From: Promicromonosporaceae bacterium
Lineage (GTDB): Bacteria > Actinomycetota > Actinomycetes > Actinomycetales > Cellulomonadaceae
DNA: 12,692 nt
NCBI GenBank assembly: GCA_009782865.1
Contig: WRIF01000013.1
Location: 1-12,692 of the forward strand
Direction: 5' to 3'
Positions 1 to 8,309 of the stretch are shown here, in pieces. Within the stretch, counting starts at the first letter, position 1; each line of letters opens with the position of its first letter. The notes under the pieces were generated by a model that was not told the origin of the DNA, did not search any database, and saw only the letters and a program-made list of their open reading frames with translations. Made by a program: the position numbers and the translations under genes.

Positions 1-445
1 CTCGCCACACCTCGAAGGTCGGCGGCTCGGAAACGTGGTGTCCGTGGGCCAGCAGGCAATCCCGCGTGTCGAGCACCCGCTGATACGCTTCCTCATCGAA
101 AGGAAGAGGCAGCGCCCAGGCAAGGTGCTTCGTTCGCTCGAGGCATTCAAAGCCCGCACTCTCAAACAGTTCAAACCAGCCAGGCGGTTGTTCCGCATCG
201 AAATCCGCGAGCATCACCCCTCCGGCGGGGTCATTTACTTTGTCGAAGCCAAACTCGGCCCAACAAGCAATCTGAGCCAGTTGGAACTCCTCCTGGTCCT
301 GACGAAACTGCGCCACCCAGGCCGGCTCCTGCCACGTGAAACCGGCGCCGTCATCGACCGCACCGTCGCGGCACCCGGTCAGCAGAACTGTGGTCACGAG
401 CGTCACACCCGCGACCACAGCCCTCGAGTGTTGCCTAGGGCGCAC
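1..445 (-). CDS. Putative lipoprotein, 3' end outside window
   Basis: An open frame of 148 codons runs without a stop to the window edge, so the C-terminus is missing. I chose GTG at 445. It has AGGG 8 nt upstream and gives a classic lipoprotein signal: n-region RPRQHSR, hydrophobic VVAGVTLVTTVLL, and lipobox LTGC at residues 22-25 with acylated Cys25. The protein is therefore expected to be anchored to the outer face of the membrane. The mature part is acidic and rich in Trp and Phe, with Cys at 61, 101 and 130. The visible tail (YQRVLDTRDCLLAHGHHVSEPP, in two pieces around Cys130) resembles unnamed actinobacterial lipoproteins with a Cys followed by a Pro-Pro segment, but I cannot name a family. 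The start overlaps the stop of the upstream secreted-protein gene by 11 nt, which suggests co-transcription and translational coupling. Being on the edge, it is easily missed by ORF callers. The function is unknown. Confidence 0.75.
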   Translation of the reverse strand, partial: MRPRQHSRAVVAGVTLVTTVLLTGCRDGAVDDGAGFTWQEPAWVAQFRQDQEEFQLAQIACWAEFGFDKVNDPAGGVMLADFDAEQPPGWFELFESAGFECLERTKHLAWALPLPFDEEAYQRVLDTRDCLLAHGHHVSEPPTFEVWR

Positions 446-740
446 GGCATACGCCCTGCGCGTTGGCGAAGGAGCCGCTGACGCTCCAGTTGCCACCGGA
501 GCCCCAGCCGACGTTCGTCCGAGTTTGCGATGAAGTGACAGGTCCGAAGTTCAGTGACCTACCGGCGGCGACGAGGGTGATGTTCCCGCCCGGAGTCTGG
601 GTGGCGGTCGCGGTCACGCGCAGGTGGGCCGAGCAGAAGAGGGAGCCCCCCGCTGCGTGAGCCGGGGCGGAGGCGGCAACACCTCCGGCGAGAAGGAGGG
701 CGGCGAGGGAGAGGGTGAGAGACTTGCACCTGCGGGTCAT
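435..740 (-). CDS. Small Sec-exported protein, 101 aa, function unknown
   Basis: ATG at 740 has AAAGGA about 6 nt upstream. Residues 1-29 form a Sec signal peptide: MTRR start, a Leu/Ala-rich core, and an AxA-type site at AHA (27-29). The mature chain is about 72 aa, rich in Gly, Ser, Thr and Asn, with alternating polar and hydrophobic residues typical of beta strands. It has exactly two cysteines, Cys36 and Cys98, near its two ends, which could form one disulfide closing a small beta domain. No lipobox, membrane segment or LPXTG motif is present, so it is probably released or wall-associated. It has its own promoter and is followed by an overlapping lipoprotein gene, with a LuxR regulator gene upstream on the same strand. 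It might be a peptide toxin or bacteriocin, a signal or an envelope factor. It lacks the recognisable lactococcin 972 pattern, so I name no family. Confidence 0.75.
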   Translation of the reverse strand: MTRRCKSLTLSLAALLLAGGVAASAPAHAAGGSLFCSAHLRVTATATQTPGGNITLVAAGRSLNFGPVTSSQTRTNVGWGSGGNWSVSGSFANAQGVCRAP

Positions 741-795
741 CGTTGATCCTTTCGAAATGGTGCTGTTGTCAGACCATCATCGGCCTGTGCACCGG

Positions 796-824
796 ACTGT
801 AGCCGCCCGCCTGCGCTCCGGCAA
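796..824 (-). promoter_or_regulatory. Sigma70-type promoter of the small secreted protein gene
   Basis: Read on the minus strand, TTGCCG (819-824) is separated by exactly 17 nt from TACAGT (796-801). Each matches its consensus at 4 of 6 positions. The predicted transcription start is near 789, giving a leader of about 50 nt before the ATG at 740. It would drive the secreted-protein and lipoprotein genes together. Confidence 0.6.
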
Positions 825-897
825 GGGTGATCCCGCAACTCGACGCGCCCCAGAGGCCGCAACCCAAGTGATTTCAACAAAAACCGGCCCGAAACTA

Positions 898-917
898 GAT
901 GAAGGAAAACCTTCATC
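898..917. promoter_or_regulatory. Perfect 20-bp palindrome, candidate LuxR-type operator
   Basis: GATGAAGGAAAACCTTCATC has 8-bp arms around AAAA. It sits just downstream of the luxR-type stop codon and 74 bp upstream of the -35 box of the secreted-protein promoter. There is no T-run on either side, so a Rho-independent terminator is less likely than a protein-binding dyad. The role of operator for the neighbouring HTH protein is inferred from position and symmetry only. Confidence 0.45.
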
Positions 918-928
918 CCCCGTAGCGC

Positions 929-1681
929 TCAGATGCCGTGGCGCTGGGCCGCGGCGGCCAGTTCCGAGCGATGTCTTACCTGCAGTAACTCCTTCAGGTT
1001 GCGGATGTCTCGCTCCACCTGGCTCTGCGAGACACCCAAGGTCCGCCCGATCTCGGCGTTGGTCGATCCGGTTCTGATGTGTCGCAGCACCTCTCGGCCA
1101 CGATGGCTAATCCGGTCGACCGGCCGCATCGGCTCGCTCAGATCAACTCCCGCCTGCCACGAAGCGTCAAACAGCATTCGATCAGATTGAACTTGAGATG
1201 GCACTCGAGTGACCCAAGCGTCGCCGTCGTGTTCCTCATCCGCGCCGCTCGCGGAGTGTAGGGAGATCACGCGATCAGCGATCACTCGGTGGACACTCCC
1301 GACGTGTCCCGCTCGCATCTGACCGCCTTCCCCCGCCAGCTCCCTTGCGTACCGGCGCACCGTCGCCGAGGCGCGCAACGTCGTCGGAACCAGATCGCGG
1401 ACTTCCACCCCCCTAGCCAATAGGGCCCGCTCGTTTGCGAGACAGCCCGGCAGGGCCGCTGCAGGCGGGAAGTAGGGGATGGCAGTCTCGTAACTCGTTT
1501 CCACCAGGGAGATCAGCCGCTCCAGCACGGAACCTACCTCATCGGCGGGCACCCGCACGGCTTCGAAAGTCGATGCGGGTTTTCCTTCATCGAGCGTGAC
1601 ACCGCCCAGGGCAGCCTGCCACAATGTAGCAGTCCAGCCATCGACCCCAGGAGCAACGATGCCCCTCTTCCTCGCACTCAT
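929..1681 (-). CDS. LuxR-family (HTH) transcriptional regulator with TrmB/PLD-like sensor region
   Basis: The C-terminal 60 residues carry a clear LuxR/FixJ-type helix-turn-helix: REVLRHIRTGSTNAEIGRTLGVSQSQVERDIRNLKELL, shown here as one stretch of the family pattern centred on NAEIGRTLGVS (recognition helix SQSQVERDI). The preceding 185 residues are not a response-regulator receiver. The order LLARGVEVRDLVP, a segment ending HRVIADRVISLH, then MLFDASWQAGVDL resembles the degenerate phospholipase-D-like effector domain seen in TrmB-type and some actinobacterial LuxR-type regulators; this is my inference from pattern memory. ATG at 1681 is preferred (250 aa) because GAGAGG lies 6 nt upstream. 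An in-frame ATG at 1744 (271 aa) has no ribosome-binding site. It probably controls the secreted-protein/lipoprotein pair immediately downstream on the same strand. The ligand is unknown. Confidence 0.85.
   Translation of the reverse strand: MSARKRGIVAPGVDGWTATLWQAALGGVTLDEGKPASTFEAVRVPADEVGSVLERLISLVETSYETAIPYFPPAAALPGCLANERALLARGVEVRDLVPTTLRASATVRRYARELAGEGGQMRAGHVGSVHRVIADRVISLHSASGADEEHDGDAWVTRVPSQVQSDRMLFDASWQAGVDLSEPMRPVDRISHRGREVLRHIRTGSTNAEIGRTLGVSQSQVERDIRNLKELLQVRHRSELAAAAQRHGI
1572..1594 (-). repeat. Inverted near-copy of the 895-917 palindrome inside the luxR gene
   Basis: Read on the minus strand, this segment matches plus-strand 895-917 at 20 of 23 positions, including an uninterrupted 14-bp core GATGAAGGAAAACC. 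Here it encodes LDEGKPA of the regulator (about residues 30-36). One arm is altered, so this copy is not itself a perfect palindrome. It could be an internal autoregulatory site or a remnant of duplication. Confidence 0.5.
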
Positions 1682-1794
1682 TTTGTGCCTCTCGCCCGGC
1701 GGTCTGGTGACCGACGAACCTCCGGCGGAGGTGACGCCGACCATTGGGGGTTACTGGCGACCCCGCCCGAACTTCGAGGTGATCACCGAGGTCG

Positions 1795-1800
1795 ATTATC
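1795..1800 (-). promoter_or_regulatory. Possible -10 element for the luxR-type gene
   Basis: GATAAT on the minus strand matches TATAAT at 5 of 6 positions and lies in the non-coding stretch 1682-1914. It is about 114 bp before the preferred ATG. No convincing -35 box is seen 16-18 bp upstream, so the call is weak. Apart from this and the repeat at the asd 3' end, nothing else is evident in the interval. Confidence 0.3.
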
Positions 1801-1881
1801 CCTGATCGGCCGGGCGCAATCGGGCCATTGGCGCAGGCCAGCCAGACATATCTGGCCCGCCTGCTGGTCGAGCATGCGGTT

Positions 1882-1914
1882 AGCGCGCCCCTAGGCACAC
1901 CCCTAGGCGGGCGG

Positions 1915-1917
<3 letters not shown>
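1882..1917 (-). repeat. 12-nt periodic repeat with three in-frame TAG codons at the asd 3' end
   Basis: The asd stop codon TAG (1917-1915) is followed in the same frame by TAG at 1905-1903 and at 1893-1891, exactly 12 nt apart each time. The second and third units are nearly the same: TAGGGGTGTGCC and then TAGGGGCGCGCT. On the plus strand this shows as CCCCTAGGC repeated at 1888 and 1900. A weak hairpin of GCCC/GGGC with CTAG arms is possible, but no T-run follows. The same arrangement occurs after dnaX. Confidence 0.6.
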
Positions 1918-4292
<2,375 letters not shown>

Positions 4293-4313
4293 CTTCACGC
4301 TTTCCCTATGCCG

Positions 4314-4319
4314 AGCCTA
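4314..4319 (-). promoter_or_regulatory. Candidate -10 element of lysC-asd
   Basis: TAGGCT on the minus strand (TANNNT type) predicts a start near 4307. The mRNA would begin AGGGAAAGC directly before the GTG/ATG start region of lysC. An alternative TAGGAT lies at 4329-4334. No good -35 box is visible for either. Confidence 0.3.
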
Positions 4320-4423
4320 CGCTGGCACATCCTACTCACGCCGGGGAGCCCGGCGGCCGGCCCCGGCCGCTTCGCCTGCGGCGGCTTGCGCGGCATGACC
4401 CGCGAAGACGCGGAAACGTCGCC

Positions 4424-4429
4424 TAGGCT
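4424..4429 (+). promoter_or_regulatory. Candidate -10 element of recR, near-leaderless mRNA
   Basis: TAGGCT is followed by only 7 nt before the recR ATG (4437), so transcription would begin at about 4436-4437. This is the arrangement of leaderless actinobacterial transcripts. GAGG lies only 3 nt from the ATG, too close for a normal ribosome-binding site. No -35 box is obvious. Confidence 0.35.
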
Positions 4430-4436
4430 GAGGCCC

Positions 4437-5033
4437 ATGTACGACGGCGCGGTGCAAGACCTCATCGATGAACTCGGTCGCCTTCCCGGGGTGGGACCGA
4501 AGAGTGCGCAGCGCATCGCGTTTCACATCCTGGCCGCCGAGCGCGACGAGGTGCGTCGCCTGACCGCCGCCCTGATTGAGGTCAAGGAGCGGGTGCGCTT
4601 CTGTGAGGTGTGCGGCAATGTGTCCGAGGCCGAGCGTTGCCGGGTATGCCTTGACCCGCGCCGCCTCGACGATGTGATCTGTGTGGTTGAGGAGCCCAAG
4701 GACGTGGTGGCCATCGAGCGGACCCGCGAATATCGGGGGCGCTATCACGTGCTGGGGGGGGCGATCAACCCGATCGAGAATGTGGGGCCGGACGACCTGC
4801 GCATCAAGGAGCTGCTCGGTCGCCTGTCCGATGGCGCCGTGACCGAGGTGATCCTGGCCATGGACCCGAACATCGAGGGCGAGGCGACCGCCACCTACCT
4901 GGCGCGCCTGATCGGGCCGATGGGCCTGACGGTCACGCGGCTGGCCTCAGGCCTGCCCGTGGGCGGTGACCTGGAGTACGCCGACGAGGTGACCCTCGGG
5001 CGGGCCTTCGAGGGGCGGCGGCGCGTCGGCTAG
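4437..5033 (+). CDS. recR: Recombination mediator protein RecR
   Basis: Part of the RecFOR pathway that loads RecA at single-stranded gaps during recombinational repair. The 198-aa length is standard. Residues 9-30 hold the helix-hairpin-helix region with [18 protein letters not shown]. The C4 zinc finger uses Cys56, 59, 68 and 71 (CEVC then CRVC). The Toprim domain spans about 79-170, with acidic residues in VVEEPKD and AMDPNIEG (Asp143). It ends with the Walker-B-like segment [21 protein letters not shown] chose ATG at 4437 because it starts at the conserved N-terminus ([11 protein letters not shown] follows). An in-frame ATG at 4395 would add 14 non-conserved residues. It is convergent with dnaX (85 bp apart) and divergent from lysC, unlike the common dnaX-ybaB-recR operon. 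Confidence 0.96.
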   Translation: MYDGAVQDLIDELGRLPGVGPKSAQRIAFHILAAERDEVRRLTAALIEVKERVRFCEVCGNVSEAERCRVCLDPRRLDDVICVVEEPKDVVAIERTREYRGRYHVLGGAINPIENVGPDDLRIKELLGRLSDGAVTEVILAMDPNIEGEATATYLARLIGPMGLTVTRLASGLPVGGDLEYADEVTLGRAFEGRRRVG

Positions 5034-5073
5034 GCGGTTCCCGCCCGGGCACGACGGCAGGGGGCCATTGCCA

Positions 5074-5121
5074 CAGGGGAGGCCACTCAGGGGGTTACCC
5101 AGGGAACTACCCAAGGGGCTA
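5074..5121 (-). repeat. Degenerate 12-bp tandem repeat, about four units, with in-frame stops after dnaX
   Basis: Starting at the dnaX stop (5121) the minus strand repeats roughly TAGYYCCYTGGG. Unit starts are at 5121 (TAG), 5109 (TAG), 5097 (TAA) and 5085 (TGG), all in the dnaX frame. C-rich patches recur every 12 nt. The array fills most of the 85-bp gap to recR. No T-run or strong hairpin marks a Rho-independent terminator there, although the two genes converge. Confidence 0.65.
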
Positions 5122-7800
5122 CTGGTGCCCCGACTCCTCGATGACCGTCCCTCCTAGGATTCCGAGGGCGGCGGCGACGCCGGTCAGCGACCCGGCCTGG
5201 GACGACGGGGCCGAGCCGTCGTCGTCGAACGGGTCGAAGTCATCGGCGGAGTCGGCCTCCGGGGCGGGCTCCGCAGCGGACCCTGCTGCCTCAAACGCCT
5301 TCTGCCGTTCGGTGGGTGCCGGGGCCGAGGTGGGCGGTGCGGCGGCCGGCGGCGGGGTCGGGCTGAGGGACTCCCCGGCCAGCCAGGCGGCGTCCTCGTC
5401 GAAGGCAGGCTCTGCCGCAGGCGAGGGCGCCGAGATGGATGTCCCTGGTGATGAGGGCACTGAGGAGGACGGCTCTGGGAAGGATGGCACTGGGGACGAG
5501 GGCACTGCGGACGAAGGCGCTGCGGATGGCGACCCTCCGGCCGGCGGCTCGTCCACCGGGGGCTCGTCAGACGACAGTTCTTCAACCAATGGCTCTTCAA
5601 GCGGTGGCTCGTCAACCGATGACCCACCGGGGGGCGGCCCGGCTGGGGACGGTTCGGCAGTCATCGGTTCCGCCGCCGGGGCCTCCTCGGCAGGCGACGG
5701 CTCGGCTGGCAACGGTTCTGCGGGCGATGGTTCTGCGGGGACCACCACCGGCACGGACGCCGTGTCGCGCACGCTGGTCGGGTTGGCGGCCACCTCTAGG
5801 CGGACCACCAGGCCAACGGTCTCGTAGACGGCATCGGTGATGGTCTGCGGGTTGCCGCGCCTGCCAACGTCGACCATCTCCGGCTCGAAACCGAGCACCA
5901 GCAGGTCGTCGCGCAGGTCGAGCACCTGGGCGTGCTGCCCGAGGAAGGCGGCGGCACGGTCACTGGCAACATTCCCGAGGATCTCGCTCCACCGGCGCCG
6001 CAGCACCTCGGCCGTGATCGTGGGCTGTTCGGCGGCGGCCGGAGGGCGCTCCGGAGAAACGCCCACCTGGCCCGAGGGAGCCTCCGGCCGCTCGGAGTCC
6101 ACCACCGGGACCACCACGGGGGTCACCATCGCGGCCATCACCGGGGGCACAGGCGACGACGCCGGTGAGGCAGACGACGACGCAGCCTCCTCCGACCGCG
6201 GGCCCGCCGCCGCAGGCGCAGGGGTAGCCGGCGGTCCAGGGTCAACCGGCACAGAGTCGACCGGCACAGAGTCGACCGGCACAGGGACAGCCGACACAGG
6301 GCCGACCGCCGCCGCAGGCGCAGGGCCGACCGCCGCCGCAGGCGCAGGGGCAACCTCTGTCGCGGGCGCAGGGGAGACCGGCCCGCCCTGGGCGGTCGGC
6401 GCGGTTGGGGCAGCCGGCGCGGTCTGCGAAGTCGGCCCAGCCTGCTCCGCCGGCGCCGAGGCGTCCGGGGCCACCTCGCGGCGCGCGGCCTCCAGGGCGG
6501 CGCGGGCGGCGGCCGCCCCGGTGAGCCCCCCCGAGGCAGGCGATTCCGCAGGGACCGGTGAACCGGGACTCGCCGAACGTCCCGACCCGAGGGGAATCGC
6601 CGCCGTTCGACTGGTGGGCTCCAAGCCATCCACGTGCCCGCGCTCGAGGCGCTCCACCCGGGCGAGCAGGCCGACCGCCCCGGCGTCGGCACCGGGGAGC
6701 AGCAGGCGGGCGCACAGGAGTTCGAGGTGCATGCGCGGGGAGGTGGCGCCGTGCATCTCCGTCAGGGCGTGGTTGATTAGGTCGGCAGCGCGGGAGAGTT
6801 CCGCGATTCCCAGGCGGCCGGCGGCGGCCTTCATGACGGCAAACTGATCGGCGGGAACGTCGCGCAGGGCCGCCTCCGCGCCATCGCCGGCCACCGCCAG
6901 CACTATCAGGTCGCGGAAGCGCTCCAGCAGATCGTCAACGAAGCGCACGGGGGCGTGCCCGGTGACAATCACCTGCTCCACGATGCGGAACATGGCGGCC
7001 CCGTCGCGCGCCGCCAGGGCGTCGCAAACATCGTCGAGCAGGGCGGCGTTGGTGTACCCCAGCAGGGAAACGGCGAGGGGATACTCGACCTCGGTGTCGG
7101 TGGCCCCGGCAATCAGTTGATCCAGCACGGACAGCGAGTCGCGGACCGAGCCCGCCCCGGCCCGCACAATCAACGGCACCACCCCGGAACCCAGGGTCAC
7201 CCCCTCCTCGGCGGCGAGCTTTTCCAGGTAGGGGCCCAACACCTCCGGCGGCACCAGGCGGAACGGATAGTGGTGGGTGCGGGAGCGGATGGTGCCGATC
7301 ACCTTGTCGGGCTCGGTGGTGGCGAAGATGAACTTGATGTGCGGCGGGGGCTCCTCGACTATCTTGAGCAGCGCGTTGAAGCCCGCCCCGGTGACCATGT
7401 GCGCCTCGTCGATGATGAAGATCTTGAAGCGATCCCGGGCGGGGGCGTAGGTGGCGCGCTCGCGCAGCTCGCGGGCGTCATCGACGCCACCGTGCGAGGC
7501 GGCGTCGATCTCCACCACGTCGAGGGAACCGGGGCCGCCGCGGGAAAGGTCCACGCAGCTCTCGCAGACCCCGCAGGGGGTGTCAACCGGGGAGTCCGGG
7601 GTGTTGGTGACGCAGTTGAGGGTGCGCGCCAGGATGCGGGCCGAGGTGGTCTTGCCGCAACCGCGCGGGCCGGAGAACAGGTAGGCGTGGTTGACCCGCC
7701 CGCTGCGCAGGGCTTGGCGCAGCGGGGCGGTCACGTGATCTTGCCCGATCACCTCGGCAAAGTTCTCGGGGCGATACCGGCGATACAGCGCTGTGGTCAC
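5119..7800 (-). CDS. dnaX: DNA polymerase III subunit gamma/tau, unusually long linker
   Basis: ATPase of the clamp-loader complex that places the sliding clamp and organises polymerase III at the fork. The AAA+ core occupies residues 1-370: Walker A GPRGCGKT (44-51), zinc-binding Cys63, Cys76, Cys79 and Cys82, Walker B IFIIDEAH (127-134), sensor 1 FATTEPDK, and the arginine-finger region SRTHHYPF (173-180). A long Pro/Ala/Ser/Glu linker follows (about 390-590), with short tandem repeats. A second folded tau-like domain (TITAEVLRRRWSEILGNV onward, about 595-675) comes next, then another low-complexity acidic linker. A conserved-looking tail ends GILGGTVIEESGHQ. At 893 aa it is much longer than E. 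coli tau (643 aa). No A-rich slippage site for a gamma product was seen. The start is GTG at 7800, with a -10-like TAGGGT only 6 nt upstream. Confidence 0.96.
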   Translation of the reverse strand: MTTALYRRYRPENFAEVIGQDHVTAPLRQALRSGRVNHAYLFSGPRGCGKTTSARILARTLNCVTNTPDSPVDTPCGVCESCVDLSRGGPGSLDVVEIDAASHGGVDDARELRERATYAPARDRFKIFIIDEAHMVTGAGFNALLKIVEEPPPHIKFIFATTEPDKVIGTIRSRTHHYPFRLVPPEVLGPYLEKLAAEEGVTLGSGVVPLIVRAGAGSVRDSLSVLDQLIAGATDTEVEYPLAVSLLGYTNAALLDDVCDALAARDGAAMFRIVEQVIVTGHAPVRFVDDLLERFRDLIVLAVAGDGAEAALRDVPADQFAVMKAAAGRLGIAELSRAADLINHALTEMHGATSPRMHLELLCARLLLPGADAGAVGLLARVERLERGHVDGLEPTSRTAAIPLGSGRSASPGSPVPAESPASGGLTGAAAARAALEAARREVAPDASAPAEQAGPTSQTAPAAPTAPTAQGGPVSPAPATEVAPAPAAAVGPAPAAAVGPVSAVPVPVDSVPVDSVPVDPGPPATPAPAAAGPRSEEAASSSASPASSPVPPVMAAMVTPVVVPVVDSERPEAPSGQVGVSPERPPAAAEQPTITAEVLRRRWSEILGNVASDRAAAFLGQHAQVLDLRDDLLVLGFEPEMVDVGRRGNPQTITDAVYETVGLVVRLEVAANPTSVRDTASVPVVVPAEPSPAEPLPAEPSPAEEAPAAEPMTAEPSPAGPPPGGSSVDEPPLEEPLVEELSSDEPPVDEPPAGGSPSAAPSSAVPSSPVPSFPEPSSSVPSSPGTSISAPSPAAEPAFDEDAAWLAGESLSPTPPPAAAPPTSAPAPTERQKAFEAAGSAAEPAPEADSADDFDPFDDDGSAPSSQAGSLTGVAAALGILGGTVIEESGHQ
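6241..6300 (-). repeat. 15-bp coding tandem repeat in the dnaX linker (4 units)
   Basis: Units near gtcgaccggcacaga start at 6241, 6256, 6271 and 6286; the first three are almost identical and the last is diverged. They encode the pentapeptide repeat VPVDS in the proline-rich linker of DnaX. Being a multiple of three, unit number can change without a frameshift. Confidence 0.75.
6299..6346 (-). repeat. 24-bp coding tandem repeat in the dnaX linker (2 exact units)
   Basis: Two identical 24-bp units (6299-6322 and 6323-6346) encode APAAAVGP twice, and a third diverged unit may follow. With the adjacent 15-bp array this marks a slippage-prone part of the gene. Confidence 0.75.
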
Positions 7801-7806
7801 GGGCCA

Positions 7807-7812
7807 ACCCTA
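7807..7812 (-). promoter_or_regulatory. Candidate -10 element of dnaX, leaderless start
   Basis: TAGGGT on the minus strand is followed by 6 nt (TGGCCC) and then the GTG start, so +1 would coincide with the G of the start codon. The embedded AGGG could instead serve as a ribosome-binding site on a longer transcript read through from the SRP RNA gene, so the two readings compete. Confidence 0.35.
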
Positions 7813-7850
7813 GCCGGGACTGCCGCCCCCGCCGTCCGGCGGGCAGAGAA

Positions 7851-7940
7851 AAGACCCCCCGCACACCTGCCAGAGCACGCCTGCCCTTGCTGCCTTCCGG
7901 CCCTGGGGGAGTTCAGCGCGGTAACACCGCACGAGGGGTC
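7851..7940 (-). ncRNA. ffs: Small signal recognition particle RNA (4.5S type)
   Basis: The minus strand holds the hallmark SRP apical domain CAGGGCCGGAAGGCAGCAAGG (read here in two overlapping parts around GGAAGGCAGCA, 7898-7888), the binding site of Ffh. The 5' end GACCCC (7940-7935) pairs with GGGGTC (7858-7853), closing the long hairpin. TTTTCTC just after (7852-7846) serves as the 3' end or terminator. Length is about 90 nt, as for the small bacterial type without an Alu domain. It lies 50 bp upstream of dnaX on the same strand, a linkage also seen in Bacillus (scr-dnaX). Exact ends are uncertain by a few bases. Confidence 0.93.
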
Positions 7941-7947
7941 GAGGGCG

Positions 7948-7977
7948 AGTCTACCGGACGTTTCGGGCCGGGATCAT
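7948..7977 (-). promoter_or_regulatory. Promoter of the SRP RNA gene
   Basis: On the minus strand TAGACT (7948-7953) predicts a start at 7940-7941, exactly where the closing stem of the SRP RNA begins. A weak -35 ATGATC (7972-7977) lies 18 bp upstream. It is back-to-back with the tRNA promoter. Confidence 0.5.
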
Positions 7978-8006
7978 TTGGGCGGCCGCCGCGGTTCCGG
8001 TATGCT
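7978..8006 (+). promoter_or_regulatory. Promoter of tRNA-Ser
   Basis: TTGGGC (7978-7983), 17 bp, TATGCT (8001-8006). The predicted start near 8013 gives a 33-nt 5' leader before the mature tRNA. Confidence 0.5.
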
Positions 8007-8045
8007 TCCCGGGCTGGCTCGTGCGCTCGCACGACGACGGCATTA

Positions 8046-8135
8046 GGACGATTCGCATAGTGGCCTAGTGCGCACGCTTGGAAAGCGTGTTGGGTGTGAT
8101 AGCCCTCGGGGGTTCGAATCCCCCATCGTCCGCCA
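8046..8135 (+). tRNA. tRNA-Ser, anticodon GGA, CCA encoded
   Basis: Acceptor stem GGACGAT (8046-8052) pairs perfectly with ATCGTCC (8125-8131), followed by G and encoded CCA (8133-8135). The anticodon stem CACGC/GCGTG encloses the loop TTGGAAA with anticodon GGA at 8080-8082, which decodes UCC and UCU. The T arm is GGGGG-TTCGAAT-CCCCC (8108-8124). A long variable arm between them is the class II hallmark of tRNA-Ser. It is divergent from the SRP RNA gene. Confidence 0.96.
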
Positions 8136-8160
8136 CCCGATGTCGCAGAACATCGCAATG

Positions 8161-8198
8161 GCCCGAACCTCACTTGAGGGTTCGGGCTTCCTTCATTT
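8161..8198 (+). terminator. Rho-independent terminator of tRNA-Ser
   Basis: A 9-bp perfect stem GCCCGAACC (8161-8169)/GGTTCGGGC (8179-8187) closes a 9-nt loop and is followed by a pyrimidine-rich tail TTCCTTCATTT. It lies 26 bp after the tRNA. Confidence 0.75.
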
Positions 8199-8272
8199 CA
8201 CCCGGGCGCGACGGCGACCGACGGCGGTTTGCCGACCCCAGACATTTGTCCCGGGTCAATCGGGTGATTCAC

Positions 8273-8285
8273 CTAGTGCCACTAG
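8273..8285. promoter_or_regulatory. Short dyad CTAGTG-C-CACTAG
   Basis: A perfect 6-bp inverted repeat around one base, in the 343-bp non-coding stretch 8136-8478 before the surface-protein gene. It may be an operator half of a larger site. No function is assigned. Confidence 0.3.
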
Positions 8286-8309
8286 ACGGCGCGACCAGAT
8301 TGTTCATTT

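Noticed and set aside
35..481. A 148-codon plus-strand open frame at the left end
   Set aside because: It is antisense to the lipoprotein, which has a lipobox, a ribosome-binding site and coupling to its neighbour.
435..740. Lactococcin 972-type bacteriocin
   Set aside because: Size and export fit, but the characteristic Gly-Gly-Thr-Trp-type core pattern is not seen, and the usual transporter genes are not in the window.
898..917. Rho-independent terminator for the luxR-type gene
   Set aside because: The stem is symmetrical but no T-run follows on the minus strand, and position fits an operator better. A terminator role is not excluded.
6241..6346. Possible CRISPR-like repeats
   Set aside because: The units are 15 and 24 bp, directly tandem without spacers, and encode in-frame DnaX peptides.
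8046..8285. Possible phage or island attachment site at tRNA-Ser
   Set aside because: Only an 8-bp match (CCTAGTGC) recurs downstream, no copy of the tRNA 3' end is present, and no integrase is in the window.
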